Translations under genes and position numbers: made by a program
NCBI RefSeq assembly: GCF_964340395.1
Contig: NC_135571.1
Span: forward strand, 12,058,940-12,106,439
Origin: Glandiceps talaboti
Lineage: Eukaryota > Hemichordata > Enteropneusta > Spengelidae
Reading direction: 5' to 3'
Length of the DNA stretch: 47,500 nucleotides
The notes under the pieces: generated by a model
The model's input: the letters and a program-made list of their open reading frames with translations, nothing else
The model's database searches: none
Told to the model about the DNA's origin: nothing
Part shown: positions 19,960 through 31,295 of the stretch, one piece after another
Position numbering within the stretch: position 1 is the stretch's first letter
How the letters are laid out: every line of letters starts with the position of its first letter

Positions 19960-20700
19960 AAAAAGTGACTGGCTTGGAATCTCTCAGTTACTGGTTCAAA
20001 CCTGGCCACTGCTATTTATTTCTGAAGCACAGAAAAATTCTTGGGCATAATTTGAGCAATGCTTGTTTCTGAATAGCTAAAGTCCTTGGGCAAGATTTAT
20101 ATCATGAGTATGCCCCAGCCAACCCAACTGTTCAAATTATGGGGACCTGATAGGATAGAGTTTGCTTTGTGAAGGATTTACACGCTACTAGTTCAAGCCT
20201 AGTAACTGCCATTTGTTTCTGAATAGCTAAAGTCCTTGGGCAAGATTTATATCATGAGTGTGCCCCACCCAACCCAACTGTTCAAAGTATAGGGACTCGG
20301 TAGGACAGAGATTTCTATATGAAGGATTTACACGTTACTAGTTCAAGCCTGGTAACTGCCATTAGTTTCTGAATACCTAAAGTCCTTGGGCAAGATTTAT
20401 ATCATGAGTATGCCCCAGCCAACCCAACTGTTCAAAGTATAGGGACCTTGTAATTGCTGGTCATTGCCATTTGCCAACTTGTCATTTCCATTTGTTTCTG
20501 TATGACTAAAGTTCTTGGGTATGATTACGTGCCCCAGTCAACTCAAACTATTGGGACTCAGTAGGACAGAGGTCGCAATTGTGAAAGATCTACAGGTTGC
20601 AGGTTTGAGCTTTTCCACTGCCATTTGTTTCTAGGATAAGATTTATATCATGACTGTACCCTAGTCAACTTAGTTGTTTAAACTGAAACCTGTCTTCAGT
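19960..20700 (+). repeat. Tandem SINE-derived array, unit about 150 bp
   Basis: Four to five units run from a B-box-like head (best copy GGTTCAAACC at 19993-20002, matching the pol III consensus GGTTCRANNCC) into TTTCTGAATAGCTAAAGTCC, then CCAACCCAACTGTTCAAA and GGGACCTGATAGGATAGAG. The same core forms the 77-bp arrays at 28490 and 33340. The first three units are about 150 bp apart (20064, 20214, 20364) and the later ones are diverged. Confidence 0.75.
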
Positions 20701-20817
20701 TCTTTGAAAGTAGTCTGCTGTTTATTTTCTTTGTGATGTACCAAAGTGTTATATCCTTGGAGGAAGTCACTCTGTTCATAGGTTACTATGAATCCTGTGT
20801 TTTTATTATAGTCTGTA

Positions 20818-21562
20818 TGCCAACGTGGTCTCTTAACTATTAAAACCACTGGAGGTGTAAATGGTAACGATACTGTATAGGAACTAGACTATGTGAGTGG
20901 AGGTGTAAATGGTAACGATACTGTATAGGAACTAGACTATATGAGTGGAGGTGTAAATGGTAACGATGCTGTATAGGAACTAGACTGTGAGTGGAGGTGT
21001 AAATGGTAATAATACTGTATAGGAACTAGACTAGTGAATGGAGGGGTAACTAGTAACGATACTGTATAGGAACTAGACTAGTGAATGGAGGTGTAAATGG
21101 TAACGATACTGTATAGGAACTAGACTATGTGAGTGGAGGTATAAATGGTAATGATACTGTATAGGAACTAGACTATGTGTGTGGAGGTGTAAATGGTAAC
21201 GATACTGTATAGGAACTAGACTGTGAGTGGAGGTGTAAATGGTAACAATACTGTATAGGAACTAGACTATGTGAGTGGAGGTGTAAATGGTAATGATACT
21301 GTATAGGAACTAGACTATGTGAGTGGAGGTGTAAATGGTAATGATACTGTATAGGAACTAGACTATGTGAGTGGAGGTGTAAATGGTAACGATACTGTAT
21401 AGGAACTAGACTATGTGAGTGGAGATGTAAATGGTAATGATACTGTATAGGAACTAGACTATGTGAGTGGAGGTGTAAATGGTAACAATACTGTATAGGA
21501 ACTAGACTATGTGAGTGGAGATGTAAATGGTAATGATACTGTATAAGGAACTAGACTAATGT
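20818..21562 (-). repeat. 49-bp satellite array, reverse orientation, about 15 units
   Basis: Units read GGAACTAGACTATGTGAGTG then GAGGTGTAAATGGTAACGAT, the reverse complement of 14318-15050. At its left edge (20815-20840) is GTCTGTATGCCAACGTGGTC, the inverted end of the dispersed tail, so the tail is mostly deleted here. Confidence 0.93.
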
Positions 21563-22305
21563 ATACGCTACACTTGGAATTGGAATGATGGATCTCACCA
21601 ACTATTTATGAACACAACTAAACTGTCAGTACTGTAAATTGTTTACTTGACAACCAAACAATGTTGAAACTTAAAGTAATAAGTGTTTGAATATCTTGAC
21701 ATCTGACATTCTATCACTATTTTCTGACTTACTCTTTAACTTTTAAGTCAACTTTCAATAGCCTTGTCCCCATCTGAGTTGATTCAAATTTAAATCAGTT
21801 CGAAACAGGTTTCTATCGCCATGGAAAACTATTTCTTTTATTTTTAGAAGAAAGAAATTTTCATGCATGAGTGTCTAGTTCAGGTAGTTATGTTTTCCAT
21901 TGTTTTCCAAATGGTCTCTGTGTTGTTTATTTCTTCCTATCAGATGTACAGCCATTACAGATTGGAAGAATAGTTTTATATTGTCTTTTTAAGTTGATGT
22001 CAGTTTCCGCATCCACTATATCTCGTGAGACTTCACAATTTTCACAATTTTATTCCAATATGTAAAATGTTTAGGGTTGGACATGAAGAACCTGGCAATA
22101 GTTTTCTGTATCACAGTTTTCTGTCCAAATATAGCAAGTGGCGTACTCATTAATATCTGTTCACTTAGTGATTTAGCTTTGTTAATTTCTTCAGTATTTT
22201 GACGTTTCTGCGAATAAATAATATTTCGCTGCCAATTTATGTGATTATGTGATTCAAATGATGTTTCCGGGCCCCTACATGGGGTATATCATAAAACCTT
22301 TAGGA

Positions 22306-22505
22306 ACATTTGGTATAATAATTATCTTAATATTAAGTAATAATCTTTATGGCCCAGATATGGGTTTTGTGGACCTCGGTAGTACTGCTTACGGGTCCTC
22401 CTAAAGTCGGGCCCTTCCGCTGTACAACCTCGGCCAGTAAAACCCATATCCGGGCCATAAAGATTATTGTTTGCAATATTAAAAACAATTATTATACCAA
22501 ATGTT
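22306..22505. mobile_element. 200-bp foldback element with about 69-bp arms
   Basis: The left arm starts ACATTTGGTATAATAATTAT and includes ATCTTTATGGCCCAGATATG. The right arm includes CATATCCGGGCCATAAAGAT and ends AATTATTATACCAAATGT. The loop is about 60 bp. Overlapping frames on both strands derive from the fold. Confidence 0.85.
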
Positions 22506-22839
22506 ACTACCGGGTACCTCATCTTGAACAGTTTTGCTGACCCTACTACAATATATATGTAATACAGACCACTTTCAATGTATATTATTAAAATTATCAA
22601 ATGTACAAAAAGTTATACCCAGAAAAATTATAAGTATCAATTTTATATTTTGGCATGTCTGTGTTTATGTTAAAAAATAGTGTATCTACATGTGGGCATA
22701 CCATGATCACAACTTTAGTTTTACGATAAACATGGCGGCTTCTTATGGTATGAATAAATGTGTACAAACTTACAGCATGAGATCAAAGGACCTTGACACA
22801 GTTATATAGAACTCCACTCTGATGAACTACTGCACTTTC

Positions 22840-23640
22840 CCTTCAAATAATGCAACAAATTTTTGTTTTACTGTATTTTCCCACCAAAAAAGTCCAAACA
22901 ATTTTATGTTTTCTCTGTAATTTCCAAGTAGGAATGTTTATCGTTCTATATTTTTCAGCTAAAGATTAAACCTTTGAATAAATTTATGATTTTTAAGTAA
23001 ATTTCTCACCAAAATTGAATAAATTACAAAAATGTGTATATCATTATAATATACACATTTTTGTTTTGTTTGTAATTTCCTACCAGCATACTTTATTGTA
23101 CACAAATTTTGTTTTTTTTCTACATTTTCAGCTACAGTGTAAACATTTCAGCAAATTTATGGTTTTCAAGTAATTAATTTCTTATCAAAATTGTATAATG
23201 TACAAATTTAGGTCTTTTCCATAATTTCTCATCAAAATTGTTTTTAAAAAAGTGTTTTTTACATATCTCAAATTCCGATCAAACTTGTTTATAAACTAAT
23301 TTGTCACTTTTCTGTAATTTTACATCAAAATTTTTTATACACAAATTTGCGTTTTTTTCAATAATTTCAAAATTGTTTACACAAATTTTTGCTGTGTTGG
23401 ATTTTCTCCTATAATTTCCCAATAGTTTCAAATTTCCTTTCTACAGTTTCATTGAAAAAAAAATTTTCAACACATTTATTCATAATTTCCAACCAAAATT
23501 GTTCAAACAAGTATTTTGTTACAGATATATAATAAGTTGTTTGTAGTCTGGAATCACAAAAAACTATTTTTTATAAATTGCAGTCAAAATCTTGTCAAAA
23601 TGATAACAGTTTTAAAACTGGTATAAAATAGTAATTTTCA
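22840..23640. repeat. Degenerate TTTTCTGTAATTTCCxACCAAAATTGT repeats
   Basis: The unit, of roughly 60-70 bp, is very diverged; pieces such as AATTTCTCATCAAAATTGT and ACAAATTTTTG recur about ten times. Very AT-rich and non-coding. Confidence 0.6.
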
Positions 23641-23944
23641 ATATCATGGCACTACATGTACACAGGTGGAGATTTGGGTCATTTAGTTTGACACTTAAAA
23701 CCTAAGGGTGGGGGTCCCCTAAATGAGCAATATCCATGACCCTATAGCACAGTTGGAACCTGACTTTGTTCACAAACTCATCAATAAAGGGTCATCTGAG
23801 GATCTGGTTTCACATATATTGACTTTCCTATATAGTGTCTTACCAGGCTCAATGTACTTTGAAATCTTAGAGCACTATACATGAGGTCATTTTCTATGAT
23901 CTCTCTCTCCACATATAGTCAAAGGGACAAAATCTAGGTACATT

Positions 23945-24190
23945 TCCTGCTGGGGAAAGGGTGAACAGCGCATGTCTGTAGTAATCCATCATGCACTGAC
24001 ACACAGTAAAACAGCTGGGGAAAGGTTGAACAGTCAGCGCATGTCAGTAGTAATCTATCACACACTGACAGGCAGTAAAGCTGTTGGGGAAAGGTTGAAG
24101 AGTGCATGTCTGTAGTAATCCATCACACATTGACAGGCAGTAAAACTGTTGGGGAAAGGTTGAACAGTGCATGTTTGTAGTAATCTCGTG
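23945..24190. repeat. About 62-bp tandem array derived from a foldback-element interior
   Basis: Four units contain GCTGGGGAAAGGTTGAACAG and GCATGTCTGTAGTAATCCAT. The reverse complement (GATGGATTACTACTGACATGC-like) occurs once each inside the elements at 2161-2480 and 5574-5939. Confidence 0.8.
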
Positions 24191-24264
24191 GTTGTAATTG
24201 GTTACTTCGTTACGTTTATTATTTTGTCATCGAAGCATCATGTCCAAACTAAAAGTATAGGATT

Positions 24265-24560
24265 GGAAATGAAAACTTGGTCTATGGAAACTGTACTGTG
24301 ATTGGATAATGTGAGATGAACTTCATATTGTGATTGGACAATGGAATATGAGTCCTATGTAGTGATTGGCCATTGCAACAGGAACTTTACTGTCACTGGA
24401 CCCTGTAACAGGAACTCTACACTGTGATTGGACACTGTAATAGGAACTCTACAGGGTGATTGAACACTGTTAACAGAAGCCCTATAATGTGATTGAACAC
24501 TGTTAACAGAAGCCCTATAATGTGATTGGACACTGTAATAGAAACCCTACACTGTGATTG
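24265..24560. repeat. About 34-bp tandem array with GTGATTGGACACTG
   Basis: About eight degenerate units of TGTGATTGGACACTGTAATA then GGAACTCTACA. Each carries the inverted CCAAT motif. Confidence 0.8.
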
Positions 24561-24944
24561 CTTACAATCTTGTCCTATGAACTCTCTAATTTAATATCTG
24601 CCTTCTGATTGGAACTACTGAAAAATACACTATCACCTGATTGTAAGTCATGTCGCAACCTCTAACCTACAATTCAGAAAGTTCTCCATAAAAATTTCAG
24701 TCTATTTATCAATGTAACAAAGTTCAATAATTTGTAGATAAGTAAAATAATCAGGTAACATAAAAACACTCACTTTGAGCAACTTTAAGAACTTATAATA
24801 AAACTTTATAGTTTCAATTAACTTGTAGAGTAACACCCTTACAAGTTATCACCACTAAAGTTTTATTAAAAAGGAACACTTATAAACATTGAGCTATTGT
24901 ATAAAATACAACTTTTATTACGGGCCAGGGACTTTACAGGGCTT

Positions 24945-25440
24945 GTAGTAGCAGTAGTCCACTGAGGGCATGTATATCATAAACTAACCCTAAAAATTGA
25001 ATCTAGGCTACCAAATTAACAATACCCGTAGTCCACTGGGCTCATAGACTACTAAACATTGTATCTAGACTACTAAATTAGCAGCAGTCCAGGGCATAGA
25101 GACTACTAAACATTGTACCTAGACTACCAAATTAATTAGCAGTAGTTCAGGACACATAGACTACTAAACATTGTATCTAGACTACCAAATTAGCAGTAGT
25201 CCAGGACACATAGACTACTAAACATTGTATCTAGACTACCGAATTAGCAGTAGTCCAGGGTACATAGATGGCTAAACATTGTATCTAGACTACCACATTA
25301 GCAGTAGTCCAGGGTACATAGACTACTAAACATTGTATCTAGACTACCAAATTAGCAGTAGTCCAGGACACATAGACTACTAAACATTGTATCTAGACTA
25401 CCAAATTAACTGTAGTCCACTAAGAGCACATAGCCAACTA
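24945..25440. repeat. About 54-60-bp tandem array
   Basis: About eight units contain CTACTAAACATTGTATCTAG then ACTACCAAATTAGCAGTAGT. The outer units are more diverged than the inner ones. Confidence 0.85.
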
Positions 25441-25499
25441 AACACCATATCTCGATTTTACCAAATTTAGGGTACACTAGTAACTCTGTTAGACCAATG

Positions 25500-26355
25500 G
25501 CAATCAATGTAAAACTGTACCTGAAACAGCTCACTTGGATAAACCTGATTCAAGTTACTGTTCTTGTCATTTTATGGTGGCAGCCCTCTTCAGTATTTCA
25601 CGAGGTCATTAGAATATTGCGATTTTCAAACTGGAGGCTGTTCTTTTTACTCAAATTTAGCGAAGGATCATCTATCAATTAATGTTATTTTCAAGTGAAG
25701 TCCGTCACTTTTCTTTCAAAGGGTCATTTTATAAAATTGCATATAGTTGTTTTTACTAGTTGCAACATTAAGGTGGAGGTCATTCTTTGTACACAAATTT
25801 GGCAAAAAGGTTATCTATCGACTCAAGTTACGTTTATGGTTATTTTCAAGCAAGGTTAGTGGCATTCTTTCAAAAAATCACTTTACAAATACACAGTTGC
25901 ATTATGCGTTGCACAGTAAAGTGGAGACCATTGATATTTCTCTAAAGTTTACTACTATAATTAAATGTGTTTATTTTGTTACTTTTATTGTTATTTTCAG
26001 TGGAGGTTCGAATCTTTTGTTTTAAAAGGACTTTTCTCAACGTATAAAGTTACAGTTGCAATATTAAAGTGAAATCTCTTGTTGTTTTCTCCGAAGGTCA
26101 TTTTTAATGTATCAATCGATTCAAGTTACATTTATTGTTATTTTCAAGTGGTGTTAATATCTTTCTTCTTTCCAAAGGACATTTCTCAAATGTGTATTAA
26201 GTTACGCGTATGAGTTGCAATATTAAAGTGAAATCTCTCGTTTTCTCCGAAGGTCATTTTTAATGTATCTATCGATTTTAGTTACTTTTATTCTGATTTT
26301 CAAGTGGAAATTCATATCTTTCTTTCCAAAGGACATTTCTCAGATGTATATAACA
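25500..26355. repeat. About 165-bp degenerate tandem array, five units
   Basis: Units share GCAATATTAAAGTG, GGTCATTTTTAATGTATC and TTTATTGTTATTTTCAAGTG. The best pair is 26040-26200 and 26210-26350. Open frames through it are not conserved between units. Confidence 0.7.
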
Positions 26356-26539
26356 TGATGTCTATCAGTGGCAAATTTGAATCAGGTATTGATATATTTA
26401 TCAGAAACTTGTCTGATCACAAAAATAATACCCCAGTTACAGCTAGTGTAGGTTTAAAGAAATCTAAATAGTTAAACTATCTTTGTTTTCTGACTTAAAA
26501 CTGTAGAGATACTTAACAATACTGATGGTTTTAACATAA

Positions 26540-26915
26540 ATGTGACCATATGGATGAGGAGTGAGTATTTATTTTGGATTTTAAATTTATAAAACAATTT
26601 TATCATGGCCTCCTACTTGAAAAATCAATTTGAAACAACATATGCCAAGTCCTTGTTTGTAACTCAATAAATGGAAAAATCAATTATATGAAATAACATA
26701 TGCGAAGTCCTTGTTTGTAACTCAATAAATGGCAAAACATTAATAAATGTGTAAAATCTTTGTAATTGTATGTACAATAACAAACTTTTTACACGTATTT
26801 TTTTAGCTTTTCGCAAGGTGTTGAGTGACAAACACAGACTTGTCATATGTTGTTTCACATTGATTTCCCAAGTAGGAAGTCATGACAAAATTACGTTATA
26901 ATTAAAAAATACCGC
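26540..26915. mobile_element. Foldback MITE with central palindrome, copy 2
   Basis: The left end CATATGGATGAGGAGTGAGT and a central segment around GTATGTACAATAACAAAC match the copies at 7385 and 45560. A segment of about 50 bp (TTGTTTGTAACTCAATAAAT) is duplicated inside (26655 and 26712). Confidence 0.7.
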
Positions 26916-27034
26916 CAATGGCGTTGTAGCACAACTGTAGTTTTTAAAAATGTTTATCCATATGCTAGTCTATGCTAACAATAGGTGTTTATTTGCTGAA
27001 TAACTATCCAGTTGCCTATCCAACCATGTTGCTA

Positions 27035-27640
27035 TCTTTACGATAAATGCTATCATTTGGCTGTTGCTATGGGCGTGGTCATGTTGTTAGATATATTTGC
27101 ATACATTTGTGTATGTTTTCCTGATATTGTCTTTGCAATATGTGATCATTTGGCTGTTGCTATGGGCATGGTCTTGTTGCTAGGAAAATTTACATACATT
27201 TTTTGAATGTTTATTCAATTGTCTATTAAACCCTGTTGTTATCTTTGTGAAATACACCACCGTTTGGCTGTTGGTATGGGCGTGGTCATGGTTACTAGGG
27301 TATTTGCATACATTTTTTGAATGTTTATTCATCTGTCTTTCTATTCCTGTTGTTATCTTTGCAATATGCGTGATTATTTGGCTGTTGTTATGGGCGTGGT
27401 CTTGTTGCTATGCAAATTTACATACATTTTTTGGATGTTTATTCAATTATCTATTAAACCCTATTGTTATCTTTGTGAAATACACCACCGTTTGGCTGTT
27501 GCTATGGGCGTGGTCATGGTTGCTAGGGTATTTGCATACATTTTTTGAATGTTTACTCACTTGCTTACCAGATGATGTTGTTATTTGACCAAAATATACT
27601 GCCATTTGGTTGTTGCTAAAGGGTGTGGTCATGGTCGCTA
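27035..27640 (+). repeat. About 115-bp tandem array, six units
   Basis: Units contain TTTGGCTGTTGCTATGGGCG, TGGTCATGGTTGCTAGGGTA and TTTGCATACATTTTTTGAAT. Overlapping open frames (for example 27247-27588) are products of the repeat. The array runs directly into the retroelement-like tail at 27640. Confidence 0.85.
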
Positions 27641-28290
27641 GGGCCAATTTTGTCAAAATGTTTTTAAGAAAATCTGCAGAATAACAGTTTCAGAAACATC
27701 TTGCCAAGTTTCAGACTAATTGACCAAGTACTTTTTGAGATATAAGTTTTTGACCAAAAATGAACATTTTTACACCTAATTTGCATATCACTCATGGAAT
27801 CATGGTATGCTTAATATTTCTTCGTCCATACATCCCTAGATACATTCCCATTAAATTTCAGCCCAATCTGCTCAGTAGTTTTAGAATTATAGATTTTTAA
27901 CCAAAAAGACACATTTTTAGCCCTAATTTGCATATCACTGATGGAATCATCCCGTCATGAACAAATCTTACTTTACACCCCCTTAAGAATGTTCCCACCA
28001 AATTTCGCACCAATCTGCCCAGTAGTTTCTGAGTTTAAGTTTTTTGACCAAAAATCACATTTTTTGACCCAAATCACACACCTGTGATGCGATCATTTTG
28101 ATTTGAACAATTTCCCAACTAGACACCCAAAGTAATGGACCCACCAAATATCGTGGCAATCGGTTCAGCGGTTTTTGACTTTAAGTTGTTTACACACACA
28201 CACACACACACACATCCACACACACAGACAGACAGACGCCGGGCGATCCCTATAGCACTACTGAACAAGTTCAGTTGTGCTAAAAATCCA
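27640..28290 (+). mobile_element. Retroelement-like 3' tail with degenerate units ending in (CA)n
   Basis: Repeated segments follow the pattern CACCAAATTTCGCACCAATC, then AGTAGTTTCTGAGTTTAAGT, then TTTTTTGACCAAAAATCACA. The last is followed by (CA)n at 28193-28220, then CAGACAGACAGACGCCGGGC and CTATAGCACTACTGAAC. This arrangement is familiar from 3' ends of non-LTR elements or SINEs in marine invertebrates; the clade is not determined. Confidence 0.55.
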
Positions 28291-28489
28291 AAAAAAATAT
28301 TAAATCTTCAGCCATATGGCCACTTGGTTTTATCATTAAGACAATCAACAAGGTGACACAATTATACTTGGAAGAGAAATGTAACATAACATTTTATGGC
28401 ATACTTGGTGGAGGTTAATAAAGTTCCTGTAAAATAACTCTTTTTGTCACAGAGTTACAGAGCTAAGGGATTTATTGACATTTGTGTCT

Positions 28490-29792
28490 GAATGGCTTAA
28501 GTCCTTGGGTAAGATTTGAACCACAGCTGTGCCTTAGTCAACCCAGATGTATAATTGGGGACCTGGTAGGATAGAGGTTGTAATGTGAATACTTTAATCC
28601 TATGTATACCCTAGTCAACCCAGCTGTATAATTAGGGACCTGGTAGGATAGAGGTTGCAATGTGAATGCTTTAATCCTATGTGTACCCTAGTCAACCCAG
28701 CTGTATAATTGGGGACCTGGTAGATTAGAGGCTGCAATGTGAATACTTTAATCCTATGTGTACCCTAGTCAACCCAGCTGTATAATTGGGGACCTGGTAG
28801 GATAGAGGTTGCAATGTGAATGCTTTAATCCTATGTATACCCTAGTCAACCCAGCTGTATAATTGGGGACCTGGTAGGATAGAGGTTGCAATGTGAATAC
28901 TTTAATCCTATGTGTACCCTAGTCAACCCAGCTGTATAATTAGGGACCTGGTAGGATAGAGGTTGCAATGTGAATGCTTTAATCCTATGTATACCCTAGT
29001 CAACCCAGCTGTATAATTAGGGACCTGGTAGGATAGAGGTTGCAATGTGAATGCTTTAATCCTATGTGTACCCTAGTCAACCCAGCTGTATAATTAGGGA
29101 CCTGGTAGGATAGAGGTTGCAATGTGAATGCTTTAATCCTATGTATACCCTAGTCAACCCAGCTGTATAATTGGGGACCCGGTAGGATAGAGGTTGCAAT
29201 GTGAATGCTTTAATCCTATGTGTACCCTAGTCAACCCAGCTGTATAATTAGGGACCTGGTAGGATAGAGGTTGCAATGTGAATGCTTTAATTCTATGTGT
29301 ACCCTAGTCAACCCAGCTGTATAATTGGGGACCTGGTAGGATAGAGGTTGCAATGTGAATGCTTTAATCCTATGTGTACCCTAGTCAACCCAGCTGTATA
29401 ATTGGGGACCTGGTAGGATAGAGGTTGCAATGTGAATGCTTTAATCCTATGTGTACCCTAGTCAACCCAGCTGTATAATTGGGTACCTGGTAGGATAGAG
29501 GTTGCAATGTGAATGCTTTAATCCTATGTGTACCCTAGTCAACCCAGCTGTATAATTAGGGACCTGGTAGGATAGAGGTTGCAATGTGAATGCTTTAATC
29601 CTATGTATACCCTAGTCAACCCAGCTGTATAATTAGGGACCTGGTAGGATAGAGGTTGCAATGTGAATGCTTTAATCCTATGTGCTTATAAAAGTTGCAT
29701 GCACGCTAGGGAGCTGAGGAAGTGTAAAGGGCTGTTGTGCTGCGTGCTATAGATGCCATAGATCCATGACAAGGGTAATATGTATGTGTGTC

Positions 29793-29856
<64 letters not shown>

Positions 29857-29920
29857 CGCGTGCACGCATGCGTAATTGTAAAGTACTTTGAGCACAGAGT
29901 GGGAAAATGATAGAAAAACC
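28490..29920 (+). mobile_element. SINE whose internal 77-bp segment is expanded to about 15 units
   Basis: The leader CTGAATGGCTTAAGTCCTTG at 28490-28509 is followed by about fifteen 77-bp units (AGTCAACCCAGCTGTATAAT, GGGACCTGGTAGGATAGAGG, TGCAATGTGAATGCTTTAAT) and a 3' tail ending GTAAAGTACTTTGAGCACAG. The tail is interrupted by (TG)n. Unit variants GTATAC and GTGTAC alternate over 28836-29221, suggesting 154-bp dimers. No convincing tRNA-like head precedes this copy. A mirror copy lies at 33340-34215. Confidence 0.8.
29785..29862 (+). repeat. (TG)n microsatellite
   Basis: About 35 TG units grading into TGCGTGCGCGTGCACGCATG, inside the SINE tail. Confidence 0.97.
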
Positions 29921-30214
29921 AACATTTATATTATATATTGTTCATTGCATTTTCACAGCTGGGAGTCTGTCACATGGGGCATAGAAATTGACTACATAGC
30001 ATTGTCTGTAGTCTATTAGTTATAAGACATCACCATCTGTATACACAATATATCATTTACAGTCCACTAACACTGTACAATGATATTAAAACATATGTAT
30101 GCAATGTTCTGTGTCAAATAAATCTGTGTTCAATTACGCCAGCTGACCCAAAATCTTTCCTACAGCTTCTATTTTTTTGGTTGAGTTTATTCAATCTATT
30201 TGGCAAACGTTCCA

Positions 30215-30930
30215 ATTATATGGTGTGAAAATAAAGATACTGAAAACCATTCAAAGTAAAAGTTACAAACAAAATAAATATTACAGAAGAGTATAAAGTG
30301 TGACAGTTTATATCAATAAAGATTTATGAGTACTCATATTTTAACCAGTACACACTTTTGATAAGCTGAGAGCTTTCGATTACAAACTGTCAGTCTTGTT
30401 CACTCATGAAAACAAAGTTAACGATGAGAACTGTTGCTACAACGTCCTATTCCCAGCCCCTATTACATGGTTAGACTGTCGACAGTCGTTCGTGCCTTTT
30501 TGCTACATTTTATCTAAAACTTAAGTCATTGCTTTGCTTCGATCCGGAGCAATACTACAACCGCGTACTGATCAGTGAGTGCCGGAGCAATGTTCGTGCC
30601 TTCGGTAATCGCAGTTCCTATCAGTATGCATTAGTATTCAGTGCTACGGAGCGAGGCAACGACTTTGATTTAGATGAAACGTAGCAAAAAAGGCACGAAC
30701 GACTGCCGACAGTCTATTACATAGTATGAAAATAAAGATTAAAGATTGTTACAAGCAAGGTAAACATTACAGAAGCTGTATTGACAGTGACAATTTAAAA
30801 AAACAAAGTTTTATGTTGAAGACCTTTGCTACAATGGCCTTATTATATGGTGTGGAAATAGTGATACAGAATACCATTCAAAGAGGTAGTTACAAGCAAA
30901 ATAAACATTACAAATTTGTGATCTTCTCCA
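30215..30930. repeat. Diverged direct repeats around GGTGTGAAAATAAAGAT
   Basis: Copies near 30220, 30722 and 30848 share TGAAAATAAAGAT, ACCATTCAAAG, GTTACAAGCAA and AAACATTACAGAAG-like pieces. The 246-bp MITE at 30471 has inserted in this array. The 106-residue frame at 30726-31046 lies mostly in it. Confidence 0.6.
30471..30716. mobile_element. 246-bp MITE with 8-bp target duplication
   Basis: The terminal inverted repeats TTAGACTGTCGACAGTCGTT and AACGACTGCCGACAGTCTA continue inward to GTGCCTTTTTGCTAC. The flanks are TTACATGG (30463-30470) and TTACATAG (30717-30724), an 8-bp duplication with one mismatch, as expected for hAT-type insertion. Confidence 0.8.
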
Positions 30931-31023
30931 GCCATACACACCGAGTCGCACTCTACATTCTACAAACAAGAATCTGCTTGCAACAACAAATTAAAGACAA
31001 CACCTATGGAAGTTGTTCATTGT

Positions 31024-31242
31024 CCATGGAATTTTTTACCACTTGACATTCACCAAGCCTCCAGCCTGAATTATTTCAAAACAAAACTGAAGACTTATTT
31101 GTTCATCAAAGCATATGGTTAGACTGTAAGATACGTCGTGACGTTTCACCCTCACCGGCCTCCGCTCTGTTAGGGGTTGGCCGATGTGTGAGGGTGCCCC
31201 GTCACGGCGTACCTTACAGACTAAGCATATGGTGTGCTTTAG
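31024..31242 (+). pseudogene. LINE ORF2 C-terminal fragment (CR1/L2-like), interrupted by a MITE
   Basis: The frame from 31024 reads PWNFLPLDIHQASSLNYFKT and then KLKTYLFIKAYG, the ending typical of CR1/L2/Jockey-type reverse transcriptase proteins (WNsLPL...S..FK..LK..LF). The frame is broken at 31118 by the MITE at 31119-31224. The target duplication resumes the frame at 31225, with a TAG stop at 31240-31242. After it comes a short 3' UTR and a (TTGA/CTGA)n tail, as in CR1/L2 3' ends. The rest of ORF2 is absent, so this is a 5'-truncated dead copy. Confidence 0.7.
31119..31224. mobile_element. 106-bp MITE with perfect 8-bp target duplication
   Basis: The ends TTAGACTGTAAG and CTTACAGACTAA are exact inverted repeats; the left continues ATACGTCGTGACG and the right is preceded by CGTCACGGCGTAC. 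The flanks GCATATGG (31111-31118 and 31225-31232) are identical. The 8-bp duplication points to a hAT-type transposase acting in trans. The terminal TTAGACTGT is shared with the 246-bp MITE at 30471. Confidence 0.9.
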
Positions 31243-31295
31243 CCATTCAGTGCTACTGAACAGAACATTGCTGTGGAAATTGGTGCTACAGAAAT

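Noticed and set aside
19990-20005. tRNA gene suggested by the B-box GGTTCAAACC
   Set aside because: No cloverleaf or acceptor stem can be drawn around it. It belongs to a repeated SINE-derived unit.
27247-27656. Overlapping open frames on both strands
   Set aside because: They follow the 115-bp tandem units and contain no domain; frames on opposite strands are equally open.
28490-29690. CRISPR-like array
   Set aside because: The 77-bp unit repeats along its whole length with no unique spacers, and the genome is eukaryotic.
30726-31046. 106-residue frame as a gene
   Set aside because: It is composed of diverged direct repeats and the start of the LINE fragment in the wrong frame.
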